Positions 23,311 to 32,200 of a stretch of DNA of 52,703 nt are shown in pieces. The stretch is from a virus, in IMG/VR virus record IMGVR_UViG_3300031857_000265, positions 1 through 52,703 of that record, one strand, 5' to 3'. The notes beneath the pieces were generated by a model. It was not told the origin of the DNA, searched no databases, and saw only the letters and a list, made by a program, of their open reading frames with translations. The translations under genes and the position numbers were made by a program. The first letter of the stretch is position 1. Every line of letters starts with the position of its first letter.

Positions 23311-23865
23311 ATGAACATTGAGACCGTGAACATCAACTCGCTGAGGCCAGCCCGCTGGGCGACCACCCACCTGCTGCGCCCCGACGAGAGACTCCTGATC
23401 CAGTCGATGTCCGACTGGGGGTGGTTGCAACCGCTGGTCGTCCGGGCCGAGGACAGGACGATCATTGACGGGAACCTCAGGTGGGTCATCGCAAAGGAGG
23501 AGAGGCCGGTCTCGGCCAAGGTCGGCGAGGACGTCCCCGTCGTCTGGGTCTCCTGCGACGAGGTGGACGCGATGGTCCTCCATGTCCGGCTGAACAGGGC
23601 GAGGGGCATGCAGGTGGCCACCAAGCTCTCCTCGCTCCTGAAGTGGGTCGCCGCGTCCGGCAAGTACGACGCACGGGCGATCAAGAACATGCTGGTGATG
23701 ACGGGCGAGGAGTACGAGGTCCTGGCCGACGGGCAGTACCTCAAGCGCAAGTCCATCAAGGAGCACTCCTACTCAAGGGGCTGGGTCCCCGTCGAGGCCC
23801 CGAAGCCCGGGGTGGCCATCGCCGGCGAGATGCGCTTCGAGAGGCCGGCTAACAGGGACAACTGA
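23311..23865 (+). CDS. Second ParB-like domain protein
   Basis: 184 aa from ATG 23311, one base after the upstream stop (GTG 23302 possible). ParB-like features: NINSLRPARWAT, LIQSMSDWGWLQPLVV, TIIDGNLRWVIA and VRLNRARGMQVA. It is shorter than the ParB gene at 20966 and has a different C-terminus, so the two are divergent members rather than a recent duplication. It is probably a functional partner of the preceding PP-loop ATPase. Confidence 0.7.
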   Translation: MNIETVNINSLRPARWATTHLLRPDERLLIQSMSDWGWLQPLVVRAEDRTIIDGNLRWVIAKEERPVSAKVGEDVPVVWVSCDEVDAMVLHVRLNRARGMQVATKLSSLLKWVAASGKYDARAIKNMLVMTGEEYEVLADGQYLKRKSIKEHSYSRGWVPVEAPKPGVAIAGEMRFERPANRDN

Positions 23866-23880
23866 GCGGGCGGTCGCTTG

Positions 23881-23889
23881 TGTTACTGT
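23881..23889 (+). promoter_or_regulatory. Extended -10 element before the head-tail joining genes
   Basis: TGTTACTGT begins 15 nt after the stop of the ParB-like gene. It would give a transcript with a leader of about 30 nt carrying GGAGGAG before GTG 23927. No convincing -35. Confidence 0.4.
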
Positions 23890-23926
23890 GTCCTCGACCA
23901 CGCCGAGCCGACGGAGGAGCGCAGAA

Positions 23927-24307
23927 GTGCCTCAATCAAGAGTTGGAGCAGACACCGAGAGGGACATGATCATGGGCCCCGGCGTCCTGTATGACACGGG
24001 CGGCAGGGAGCCGAACGCGGTCGGCTTCGGCGCACCCGGCGAGAGCCTCCAGGCCCCGCCCGTCCCCGGGACGGGTGCCGGCAGGACGCTGGAGAACCCG
24101 CCCGGCGGGCCAGAACCGACACCGGCGCCGGCTGGCGGCGGCACGCCACGAGCCGCAGTCCCGCGCACCCCGACCGCCCCGAGGGGGACGGCGGCCCCGA
24201 GGACCTCCGGGACGAGGGCCCCGAGGAACAGCAACAGGTCCAGGAGGCAGGGCGGACTGCTTTCCCGCGCCCTGAGAGGTGTCGCCCGCAGGCTCCGCGG
24301 TCGCTGA
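23927..24307 (+). CDS. Disordered Pro/Gly-rich protein with basic C-terminus
   Basis: 126 aa. GTG 23927 is chosen for the GGAGGAG about 9 bases upstream; an earlier in-frame GTG at 23888 overlaps the -10 element. The middle is low-complexity Pro, Gly, Ala and Thr, and the end is strongly basic (SRALRGVARRLRGR). No family is recognised. The position before the head-tail connector and the basic tail might suit a DNA-binding or scaffolding accessory. Confidence 0.5.
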   Translation: MPQSRVGADTERDMIMGPGVLYDTGGREPNAVGFGAPGESLQAPPVPGTGAGRTLENPPGGPEPTPAPAGGGTPRAAVPRTPTAPRGTAAPRTSGTRAPRNSNRSRRQGGLLSRALRGVARRLRGR

Positions 24308-24320
24308 TTAGGAGGCAGAA

Positions 24321-24944
24321 ATGCTCGTAACAGTGCGCGAGCTGGCCGCCTACATGGACCGGCAACTGACGAACAGGCAGCAGGACGCGGCCGAACTGGT
24401 GATTGCTGGCCTGCAGGCCGAGATCGAGGCGTACATCAACAGGCCGGTCGAGATCAGGGAGTTCACCGAAACGCACATCGTCCCCGAGGACACCCTGTAC
24501 ATCAACACGGAGGCGTACTTCTACGACAGGGCGCTGGACACCACCAACGCCAACATCCGCGTCCTGATGCCCACATACACCATCCATCTGGCGAACGCCC
24601 CGATCACCTCGGTTTCCGAGGTCCTGCTCCACCCCTTCGGCTACCCCGCACCCAGCCCGGTGACCTTCAACGAGGGGCAGCAGTACCTGGTCAGAAAGTA
24701 CGGCCTTGACCTCTACTCGGTGTGGGCCGGCGACATGATCGAGGTCACCTACGAGGCGGGTATCGCCGAGAACGCCTACATCAAGCAGATCCTCATCCGC
24801 GCCGCCTCCCGCGAGATGCAGAACATGACCGACGACGTCGTCGGCCTGAAGGACTTCCAGAACAGGGGCGCAACCGTCGCCGACATTGGTTTGATGCCGG
24901 GCGAGAAGGCCGGCCTCGACAGGTTCAGGCGGAAGAAGGTATGA
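24321..24944 (+). CDS. Head-tail connector (gp6/adaptor-like) protein
   Basis: 207 aa from ATG 24321 after AGGAGG. The N-terminal helices (VTVRELAAYMDRQLTNRQQDAAELVIAGLQ) and the beta-rich middle match the pattern of dodecameric head completion proteins that sit under the portal. It starts the head-tail joining genes, and its stop overlaps the next ATG. Confidence 0.65.
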   Translation: MLVTVRELAAYMDRQLTNRQQDAAELVIAGLQAEIEAYINRPVEIREFTETHIVPEDTLYINTEAYFYDRALDTTNANIRVLMPTYTIHLANAPITSVSEVLLHPFGYPAPSPVTFNEGQQYLVRKYGLDLYSVWAGDMIEVTYEAGIAENAYIKQILIRAASREMQNMTDDVVGLKDFQNRGATVADIGLMPGEKAGLDRFRRKKV

Positions 24945-25417
24945 GCACCGTCTCCATCAAGGTGACCGTCGACTACGACTCCATCACCGCCGCCCGCAAG
25001 AACATGGGTTCGTACAGGGCCCCCCTCCAGGAGGGCGTGAACTACCTGCGCACGGCCTTCCAACAGAACTTCGACTCGCAGGGAATGATGGTCGGCGGGT
25101 GGCAACCGCTGTCCCCGTTCACCAGCGCGTGGAGGGCGAGGAACGGTTACCCGCCGGTCGCCCCCATACTCGTGAACAACGGTTCGCTCAGGGCCGCCGT
25201 CCTCGCCGGGCGTGGCGACATCAGCGCCAAGGACGCCAGGCTGACGATCACCAACAGGGTGGCGAAGTTCCACCAGTACGGGAGCACCAAGACGAGACTC
25301 CCCCAGCGTGAGATCGTGTTCGAGCCGCCCGGGTTCGCCCAGTTGATGGCGCGCCGCATAAGGGCGCACATCATGCCCAACACATTCACCGCCGACCTCA
25401 GGGCGTTGTTCCCATGA
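24941..25417 (+). CDS. Mu gpG/virion-morphogenesis-like tail completion protein
   Basis: 158 aa with ATGA overlap at both ends. The order of features is that of the gpG/tail-completion family: FQQNFDSQGMMVGGWQPLSPFTSAWR, ILVNNGSLRAAVL, VAKFHQYGS, then LPQREIVF. Such proteins act at the head-tail interface or on tail length and stability. Gene order (connector, this gene, terminator-like gene, sheath) supports the call. Confidence 0.7.
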   Translation: MSTVSIKVTVDYDSITAARKNMGSYRAPLQEGVNYLRTAFQQNFDSQGMMVGGWQPLSPFTSAWRARNGYPPVAPILVNNGSLRAAVLAGRGDISAKDARLTITNRVAKFHQYGSTKTRLPQREIVFEPPGFAQLMARRIRAHIMPNTFTADLRALFP

Positions 25418-26031
25418 TGTCTGGGCCGTGGTCCGCGAAGGAGTACGTCTCGTCGTACCTCCAGGAGGATCTGCCGAAACGCATCAACGGGTACAGGAAC
25501 CTGTGGCAACTCGACTCCGACAGGTTGCCCCTGCCCGAGAAGTACTTCTCGTACGAGCCGCCCGCCCTTGACTACTGGCCGATGCTGATCACGGTTGCTC
25601 TGGCGACCCCCTCGATGACCAGGATCGACTACACCGACGGCATGAACCCCGTGTACAGGGTTGCGTACAACATGCGGACGTACATCTGGGTGAGGCAGGA
25701 TCACGCCGAACTCGCCACGGAGAGCAGGGACAGGCTGACCACCGTCGTCAGGTCGGCCCTGCTCGACAGGCAGTCGCTGGTCTCGGCGGACGACGAGGGG
25801 CACGACCTGCTCGTCGACGAGACCTCAATGAGGGAAGAGTTCTCCGACATCACGTATGTGAAGGGCGACAGGGCGGTTACGGGATCGTTCATCGCCTACA
25901 CCCTGTTGCTCAACGAAGCGATCACCCGCCCGAACCTGTTCACCCCGACGGCGACGCCGAGCAACCCGAACATCGGCACTAAGACGCAGACGATGGTCAC
26001 CTACGGGGTCCTTTCACCGGACGAGGCTTGA
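25414..26031 (+). CDS. Tail terminator/completion-like protein
   Basis: 205 aa from ATG 25414 (ATGA overlap). A central alpha/beta region with repeated amphipathic strands (YWPMLITVALATPS, VYRVAYNMRTYIWVR, SFIAYTLLLNEA) has the character of phage tail terminators and minor tail U proteins. The assignment rests mainly on position, just before the sheath operon. Confidence 0.5.
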   Translation: MMSGPWSAKEYVSSYLQEDLPKRINGYRNLWQLDSDRLPLPEKYFSYEPPALDYWPMLITVALATPSMTRIDYTDGMNPVYRVAYNMRTYIWVRQDHAELATESRDRLTTVVRSALLDRQSLVSADDEGHDLLVDETSMREEFSDITYVKGDRAVTGSFIAYTLLLNEAITRPNLFTPTATPSNPNIGTKTQTMVTYGVLSPDEA

Positions 26032-26037
26032 CTGGGT

Positions 26038-26043
26038 TAGGAT
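26038..26043 (+). promoter_or_regulatory. -10 element for the sheath operon, leaderless type
   Basis: TAGGAT ends 6 nt before GTG 26050, and no Shine-Dalgarno sequence precedes that GTG. A transcript from here would start at the GTG and carry the sheath and tube genes. -35 is unclear. Confidence 0.45.
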
Positions 26044-26049
26044 TCCGGC

Positions 26050-26421
26050 GTGGCAAAGGTTCAGGTCTTCAACATGACGTACGGTCCTGTCGTCATCTCG
26101 TCCAACGGGGCGATCGTGAAGGCCCGTTCAACCGCGGAGGCAGACGACTCCGACCCCGCCTTGACAGCTGCTGTCAAGAAGGGTCGTGTGGTGATAAAGT
26201 CCGCGAGGCAAGAACCCAAGGCCGAAGAGCCGAAGGCGGAAGCGAAGCCGGAAGAACCGAAGCAAGAGGAAGCACAACCGTCCGAGGCGCCAGCGGAGGA
26301 CGAGGAACAGGCTCCCCAGGCCGAGGAGGAGGCCGGCGAAACCGAGGGCGAACAGCCCGAGGAACCGGAAGAGAACAAGTCGAAGAGGCCAAGTAGGTCG
26401 AAAGTGGCGAAGGAGAACTGA
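26050..26421 (+). CDS. Small protein with structured N-terminus and long acidic tail, upstream of sheath
   Basis: 123 aa. Residues 1-50 (VQVFNMTYGPVVISSNGAIVKARSTAE...KKGRVVI) form a compact beta domain like those encoded upstream of tail sheaths in Mu-like and actinobacterial myophages. The rest is Glu/Pro/Ala/Lys repeat (EEPKAEAKPEEPKQEE), disordered and strongly acidic, ending in a basic patch. A chaperone for sheath subunits is a reasonable guess. Its last base is shared with the sheath ATG. Confidence 0.55.
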   Translation: MAKVQVFNMTYGPVVISSNGAIVKARSTAEADDSDPALTAAVKKGRVVIKSARQEPKAEEPKAEAKPEEPKQEEAQPSEAPAEDEEQAPQAEEEAGETEGEQPEEPEENKSKRPSRSKVAKEN

Positions 26422-27899
26422 TGCCCGGCGTAGTCGTCAACACAGGAGTGAGGGTCGGAGGCGTCGGCGTCGAGACCGCACCCAGCAGCACGTTCTTCGT
26501 GGTCGGGACCGCCAAGCGCGGCCGCACCTCCGCGCCCGTCGCCGTCCGCAGCATGCAGGACTTCGAGACCGAGTACGGCTCGTACGACGCGAACTGCACC
26601 CTCCACCAGCACATCAGGACGTTCTTCGAGGAGGGCGGCATCCGCGCCGTCGTCCAGAGGGTCGTCGGCCCCGACGCGGAGAACGGAACGGTCAACCTCC
26701 AGGACGCCGATGCCGACACCTGCATCGTCCTCACGGCCGCAAACGCCGGAGCGTGGTCGTCCGACATCTCGGTTACGGTCCTCGCCGAGGCGGGCGCCTA
26801 CTCCATCTCGGTCAGCCTCGACGGCGTCGAGATCCTGTTCGGTGGCGGTTTGACCACCCCCGCCGAGGCGATCACGCTGATCAACAACACGATCTCGCAC
26901 GTCCTGGTCGCCAGCGCCGGTGCGTCGAGCATCATCCCCGACAGCCAGACCGAGTCCCTCTCGGCCGGCGACGACGACATCGACAACGTGTTGTTCACCA
27001 ACGACAGCTTCGCCGCCGCCCTGGACAACTTCGGCGAGGACTACGGCACCGGTGCGGTGTCGATCCCCGAGAAGTACGGGACGACCATCTGGAACGCCCT
27101 GAGGAGCCACGCGGTCGAGTACAAGAGGATCGCCATCTGCGGTTTCGACCCGGAGGCGTCATCCACCTCGGCCATCTCCTCGGCATCGGCCTACGGCGGT
27201 GCAACCGCCGGGGCGAAGTCGCAGGGAAGCCACATGGCGTTCTACTGGCCCTCGGTCACCATCCCCGAGGACAACGGCGGCACCCTGAACATCTCCCCGG
27301 AGTCGTTCGTCGCCGCCGTCCGCGCCAGGAGCATCGTCGACAACGGTGGCCCGTGGAAGCCGGCCGCCGGCGTTGGATCCGCGGCGAGGTTCGCCGTCGG
27401 CCTGTCGAATGACGGTTCGGCCACCAAGGTGACGAAGTCCGTGGGCAACGCCCTGGACGCCGGAAGGGTCAACGCCATCAGGGTCATCGACGGCCAGATC
27501 CGCATCTACGGAGCCCGCTCGGCGTCCGCCGACGAGACCAACTGGCGGTACATCACCTACCGCGACACGGTGAACCAAATCGCCACCAACTGCGAGAACG
27601 CGCTCGAGCAGTTCGTGTTCAGCCCGATCGACAGCAGGAAGAACCTGTTCGGGGCCATCTCCTCGAACCTGGTCTCCATCCTCGAGGCCGTGAAGGACCT
27701 CGGAGGCCTGTACCCGATGGTGGACGCCCTCGGTACGCAGGTCGACCGCGGCTACTCGGTCGAGGTGTCGGACGCGCTGAACCCGATCAACGATCTTGCC
27801 GAGGGCAGGATCGCCGCGAGGGTCGGCGTGCGAGTGGCCGGCGTCGCCGACCTGATCACCCTCACCATCACGAAGTCGAGCCTCACGGCCGCACTCTGA
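26421..27899 (+). CDS. Contractile tail sheath protein
   Basis: 492 aa. It begins with the usual handshake strand PGVVVNTGVRVGGVG, then FVVGTAKRGRTSAPVAVRSMQDFETEYG. The C-terminal core has NWRYITYRDTVNQIATNCENALEQFVFSPID and a final strand-forming segment, as in other sheaths. It polymerises around the tube and contracts to drive it through the envelope. It defines the particle as a myovirus. The tube gene follows directly. Confidence 0.92.
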   Translation: MPGVVVNTGVRVGGVGVETAPSSTFFVVGTAKRGRTSAPVAVRSMQDFETEYGSYDANCTLHQHIRTFFEEGGIRAVVQRVVGPDAENGTVNLQDADADTCIVLTAANAGAWSSDISVTVLAEAGAYSISVSLDGVEILFGGGLTTPAEAITLINNTISHVLVASAGASSIIPDSQTESLSAGDDDIDNVLFTNDSFAAALDNFGEDYGTGAVSIPEKYGTTIWNALRSHAVEYKRIAICGFDPEASSTSAISSASAYGGATAGAKSQGSHMAFYWPSVTIPEDNGGTLNISPESFVAAVRARSIVDNGGPWKPAAGVGSAARFAVGLSNDGSATKVTKSVGNALDAGRVNAIRVIDGQIRIYGARSASADETNWRYITYRDTVNQIATNCENALEQFVFSPIDSRKNLFGAISSNLVSILEAVKDLGGLYPMVDALGTQVDRGYSVEVSDALNPINDLAEGRIAARVGVRVAGVADLITLTITKSSLTAAL

Positions 27900-27918
27900 G
27901 CAGAAGGAACGAGAACAC

Positions 27919-28434
27919 ATGGCAAAGATCTCACAGCGCCAGGTACTGGCCAAGGTCATCCCACTGAGCGGCAAGGGGGGACAGGACCTCACGGCCAACA
28001 ACACGAAGTTCAGCTCGGCCACCCGCCCCTACTTCTCGCAGGTGTCTGGCGGAGAGATCCAGGCCTCGGTGGAGAAGGTGTACGACGGCGGATCGACCTT
28101 CCCGGAAGTGCTCCCGTCGGTCATCGAAGTGGGCGACGTCACCGTCACCCGCCACTACGACCCGTCCTCGGACGCACAAGTCATCTCGTACTACAGGGAC
28201 AAGGTCGGCAAGCAGTTCTTCAGGGTCGAGATCCTCACGCTCGACGCGGACGGCAACCAGACCGGCTACACCCGCAAGTACGAGGACTGCATCCTCGTGA
28301 ACATCACCGAGCCCGACGGCGACGCCTCCTCGGGCGGCCCGGCGACATTCTCGCTGACGTTCTCGGTGAGCAAGTCGACCGACGTGGCCTACACCGGTAC
28401 GCCGAACCCGGGCGCCGCCACCGTCGTCGCCTGA
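27919..28434 (+). CDS. Tail tube protein
   Basis: 171 aa with a good ribosome site (AGAAGGAACGAG). It is beta-rich, containing FSQVSGGEIQASVEKVYDGGS and a VTVTRHYDPSSDAQVI core, with a C-terminal FSLTFSVSKSTDV strand. Size and location directly after the sheath are those of the inner tube of contractile tails. Confidence 0.85.
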   Translation: MAKISQRQVLAKVIPLSGKGGQDLTANNTKFSSATRPYFSQVSGGEIQASVEKVYDGGSTFPEVLPSVIEVGDVTVTRHYDPSSDAQVISYYRDKVGKQFFRVEILTLDADGNQTGYTRKYEDCILVNITEPDGDASSGGPATFSLTFSVSKSTDVAYTGTPNPGAATVVA

Positions 28435-28454
28435 CCGAAACCGCGCACCCGGCG

Positions 28455-28463
28455 TGATAGTGT
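28455..28463 (+). promoter_or_regulatory. Extended -10 element before the tail chaperone genes
   Basis: TGATAGTGT lies 21 nt after the tube stop. A transcript would start within an inverted repeat at 28466-28483 and has CGGAGG before ATG 28500. Confidence 0.4.
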
Positions 28464-28465
28464 CC

Positions 28466-28483
28466 GTCGTGTCTTACCACGAC
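28466..28483. repeat. Inverted repeat at the predicted transcription start
   Basis: GTCGTG (28466-28471) and CACGAC (28478-28483) are separated by six bases, with an imperfect outer extension (TAGTGT left, ACACTA right). It spans the predicted start site of the chaperone/tape-measure transcript. It could be an operator or a 5' mRNA stabilising hairpin. Confidence 0.45.
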
Positions 28484-28499
28484 ACTACGGAGGCTACAC

Positions 28500-28991
28500 A
28501 TGGACAGCATCAACGATGACGAGATGTATTTGCCGTCGGCTTCGGCGGGCGAATCCACACTCGACAAGTTGCGAGCGGAACTGACGAAGCGCGTCAGGAG
28601 GCCCGAGATCTTCCTCGAGGTCCCCGAGCGGCCGAGCATCGCGGTCCGCTACTCGCCGAACATCACCCAGAACCAAGTCAGGGCCTGGCGCAGGAACTCG
28701 GGCGAGGACACCAAGAACGGGATGGACGCGACCAAGTTCGCCTGCTACGTCCTGGCCAACACCTGCACGGGCATCATGCTCGACGGGGAACTGGCCCGCA
28801 ACGAGCGCGGCGAGGAACTCGTGTTCGGATCCGACGACATCATGAAGATGATGGACGCCGACCGCGTCCAGGACGCGATCCGTGCCATCTACGTCGTCGA
28901 GCCGCACATCGAGGCGACCGCCCTCGCCGTCATGGAGGCCTCCGGGTTCAACGACTCGGTGGAACAGGTGGACCCTACGAAGCAGCCCTAG
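28500..28991 (+). CDS. Tail assembly chaperone (short form)
   Basis: 163 aa. Between the tail tube and the tape measure, where tailed phages encode a chaperone pair in overlapping frames. The protein is helical in its second half (SDDIMKMMDADRVQDAIRAIY...), with an EIFLEVPERPSIAVRY strand region. Reading continues past its end in the -1 frame (see 28976-29170), so a minor longer product is expected. Confidence 0.75.
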   Translation: MDSINDDEMYLPSASAGESTLDKLRAELTKRVRRPEIFLEVPERPSIAVRYSPNITQNQVRAWRRNSGEDTKNGMDATKFACYVLANTCTGIMLDGELARNERGEELVFGSDDIMKMMDADRVQDAIRAIYVVEPHIEATALAVMEASGFNDSVEQVDPTKQP

Positions 28992-29170
28992 ACTGGCTGC
29001 TCGAAGAACCACACATCATCTCCGCGGCCCGCATCGCCGAGATGTTCCACATCGACCCCATGACCGTTCTGGAGTCGGACGACGTCACATGGATGCTTCG
29101 CGTCGCTTGTGCTAGGGTGGTTGCGCGCGACCACGAAGAACAGGCGAACAAGATGAGGCAAGCGAACTGA
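28976..29170 (+). CDS. Tail assembly chaperone C-terminal extension, expressed by -1 frameshift
   Basis: An open -1 frame with no early start codon begins before the stop of the short chaperone and reads YEAALDWLLEEPHIISAARI, then AEMFHIDPMTVLESDDVTWM and ACARVVARDHEEQ, ending at TGA 29168-29170. The WLL-[EK]-[EN]-P helix and AEMFHIDP-x-TVL pattern are typical of chaperone extensions in actinobacterial phages. Slippage near 28970-28978 (around GGACCCT) would fuse it to the short form. That heptamer is not a classical X-XXY-YYZ slippery site, so the exact site is uncertain. Confidence 0.65.
   Translation, partial: YEAALDWLLEEPHIISAARIAEMFHIDPMTVLESDDVTWMLRVACARVVARDHEEQANKMRQAN
29110..29118 (+). 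promoter_or_regulatory. Extended -10 element upstream of the tape measure gene
   Basis: TGCTAGGGT is inside the chaperone extension frame, about 85 nt before the tape-measure start. It matches the recurring element but sits in coding sequence, so chance is more likely than for the intergenic copies. Confidence 0.3.
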
Positions 29171-29203
29171 CGGTCGCCGTCTTTGCGTAGGAGGTGACCG
29201 ATC

Positions 29204-32200
29204 TTGAGCATGATCCCGAGCGGGGCTGATGCCTCGGTAAGCATCAAGGTCGACGTCGACGACGCTGGGGCGCAGGCACGGATGGCCGCCCTCGAGGCGA
29301 GGATGAAGGCCCTCGAGAAGCAGTCCGAGAGGTCCGGCAAGGCAGCCGGGAGTTACGGGCAGCGCCTCGACGACATGTCCAAGAGATCGTCGAGGGCCGA
29401 CAAGTCGAACAAGGACCTGCTCAAGACGGGCGACGCCCTGAGGAAGATGTTCGGCGGCTTGGGCAAGATCGTCAAGTTCGCCACAATCGAGTTCGGGCTG
29501 ATGACCGCGGCCCTCGGTGCGATGCAGTTCGCGCTGTGGGCGGGGCAGACGGCGATGAAGGGCTTCCACGCCCTCCTGCGCGCCACGGGTGCCGCGGCCG
29601 GAGTCGCCGTCGGAGCGATAGCGACCGTCCTCGGGGCACTCAGGGAACTTCAGTCGGTCAAGCTCGCACCGATCATGGGTGGAATCGTCGAGTCCAGGAC
29701 GCAGACGAACGCCTTTTTCGCCGACAGGCGGTTCGCCATGTTCGACCAGAAGACGATGGCGGGCATCCTGCAGTCGGCCGCGGAGCAGGGCAGGGTAATC
29801 GACGCGACATTCCGCAACGAACTGGCCAAGCTCGCCAACTACTCGCTCGGCGACCCCAAGAAGCTCGCCGAGATCCAGAAGACGTTCCAGCAGATGTCGA
29901 AGGACGGCAAGGTCACCGTCAAGACCTACGAGGACCTGAGGGCCGTCTCGCCCGCGCTCGCCAAGGCCTTCGACGAGATGGCGGGGGGGACGAAGAAGGG
30001 CGAGGCAGCGGCGAGGGCAGGCTCTGTCTCGTACCAGAAGTTCTTCGACGCCGTGATGGCGGGGAACCTCGAGGCCCTCAAGCCGTTCCAGGGCGCCTTG
30101 GACAACATCAACTCAACGCTCATCGGGACGCTGAAGGGTGCGTTCGTCGGGGTGAAGGAACAGTTCACCCGCATGGGCGAACCGCTCCTCGCCGGGCTCA
30201 GGAGGCCCATCACGATCCTCGAGCGGGAGATCAGCCTGTTCGTCCTGAAGGTGAACGGGACCGTGCAGAAGGTGTTCCCGACCCTGTTCGACGTCAAAGA
30301 CGAGAACAACAACACGATCACGAGGGTATTCGACAGGCTCGCCACCTCCATCAACACCAACATGGGGAAGATCTCGGGCTGGGTCGAGTCGATCAGGGGC
30401 TGGGGCAGGTCGGTCAGCGACTTCTTCGGGAAGCTCGGCAACGGCCTTAGGCACTACTCGCGGGGATGGGACAAACTGTTCGAGGGGATACTCAGGCCCT
30501 TCGGGCAGGAGTTCGTCTCCACCCTCTCGCACCTATTCGACACGTTCAACAAACTGATCGAGGACCAGCCCCTCGGCTCCTTCGAGAGGATGATCAGGGC
30601 CGTCGGGGAGGCCGTCCGCAACCTGATCACCGGGTTCGGGCAGCTCAAGGCGGCCATTGCGCCCGTTTTCGCCGCCTTCTCCAACATTCTCGGCGTGCTG
30701 GCAAAGCTCACCTCGCTGCCGGGCATCCAGTTCCTGATCCCCATGCTTCTCATGGGTAGGTTCATGCGGGGCAGGGCCGGCGGTGGCGGGGGCATGGGTG
30801 CTGTTGGTGCTGCGGCGGGGGCGTCGATGTTCGCCTCGGCCACCCCGGGCATGGGGTTGCTCGGCATGGCGGCGATGCCGCTGATGATGGGTATGAGCGG
30901 CTTCGGCACCAGGACGAGGTACGGGGCGGCCAGTGCCGGCAACTACGCGGCCAACCGTGCCGCTGGAGCGGGGAGGATCCCCTCCGCGCTGTTCTCCAGC
31001 CCCCTCGGTTTCGGATTCGCCAGCAACAGGCGCGACGGCATGGGTCGCGGTGTTTCGGCAATGTTGGCCGGCTCCGCCGCCAGGGGCGCGATGGCGCAGG
31101 GCTTCGTCGATCGGAGGGGTCGCACGATCACCGGTTCCGTCGCCGCCACCCAGCAGGCGAGGATCGACGCGCTGATGGCAAACCGGGCGCAGATGCAGAG
31201 CATCCTCGGCCAGACCGGGGCCGGGGACGACATCAGGAAGTACATGAGGAACCAGGGCTACGACTTCGTGGCCGGGGATCCCAACGCGAGGAAGGGCTCG
31301 ATCACCGCGGGCGACCATTACGTGAACAGGAACGACCCCACCGCCGGCCCCATGACCGCGGCCCAGGCCAAGGCTCTGCAGTCGCAGGAGGCGAAGGACG
31401 CCATCGCGGCTCGGAGGAGGTACAACGCCGAGCAGATAAAGCAGGGCAGGCAACAGGCCATCCAGACGGGAAAGATCCAGGGCAGGGAGGCGGGCAGGGC
31501 GTTCGTAAGGGACTCCGCCGCCAGGTTCGGCAAGGCGGCCGGCATGGTCGGTGCGACGGTCGGACTGACGATGATCGGCGGCATGCTCTCGCAAAGCGCC
31601 GGGACCAACACGGCGAAGGCCGGTCTCGGCGGGGCCATGTCCGGCATAGGAATGGGCGTGGGGATGGGCGCGGCGTTCGGCCCCGCCGGCATGGCGGCCG
31701 GCGCCCTGATCGGCGGGGCCATCGGCCTGTTCACGGGGATGGGCAACGCGAGGCAACAACGGGAGGCGGAGAAGCGCCAGGCGCGGGAGTTCGTGAACGA
31801 GACCGTGTTCGGTGGCAAGACGTTCAACAGGTCGGAGGACTTCAGGCAAGCGCGCGCAGACGCGGCGAAACTGCAGCTCGACATCATGAAGCTCGGCGAC
31901 GGCGAGGGGAGCCTCAAGGCGCAGATCGCCGCGATCGACGCCAGGAGGGCGGAGACGATAGACGCGGAGACCAGCCGCGTAATGGGGGCGGCCCGCGCCG
32001 AGTTCGGCGACGAGTACGACATCACGAACGACGCCGCCGCGCTCGAACTCATGGGTCAGGAGTTGATCAAGAACAAGAGGTTGACCGACGAGTACATCAA
32101 GGACATCTTCGGCGATGACGGCGTGGCCAGCAGCATGGGCGAGCTCAACGACGCGATCGCCTCCGTCTACGACACGGGGGTCGGCAGGAACGACAAGCAG

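Noticed and set aside
28469-28519. Short GTG-initiated leader peptide (16 codons) 5 nt after the -10 at 28458
   Set aside because: It would fit the leaderless pattern, but it is out of frame with the chaperone gene and overlaps its ribosome site; no composition bias supports it.
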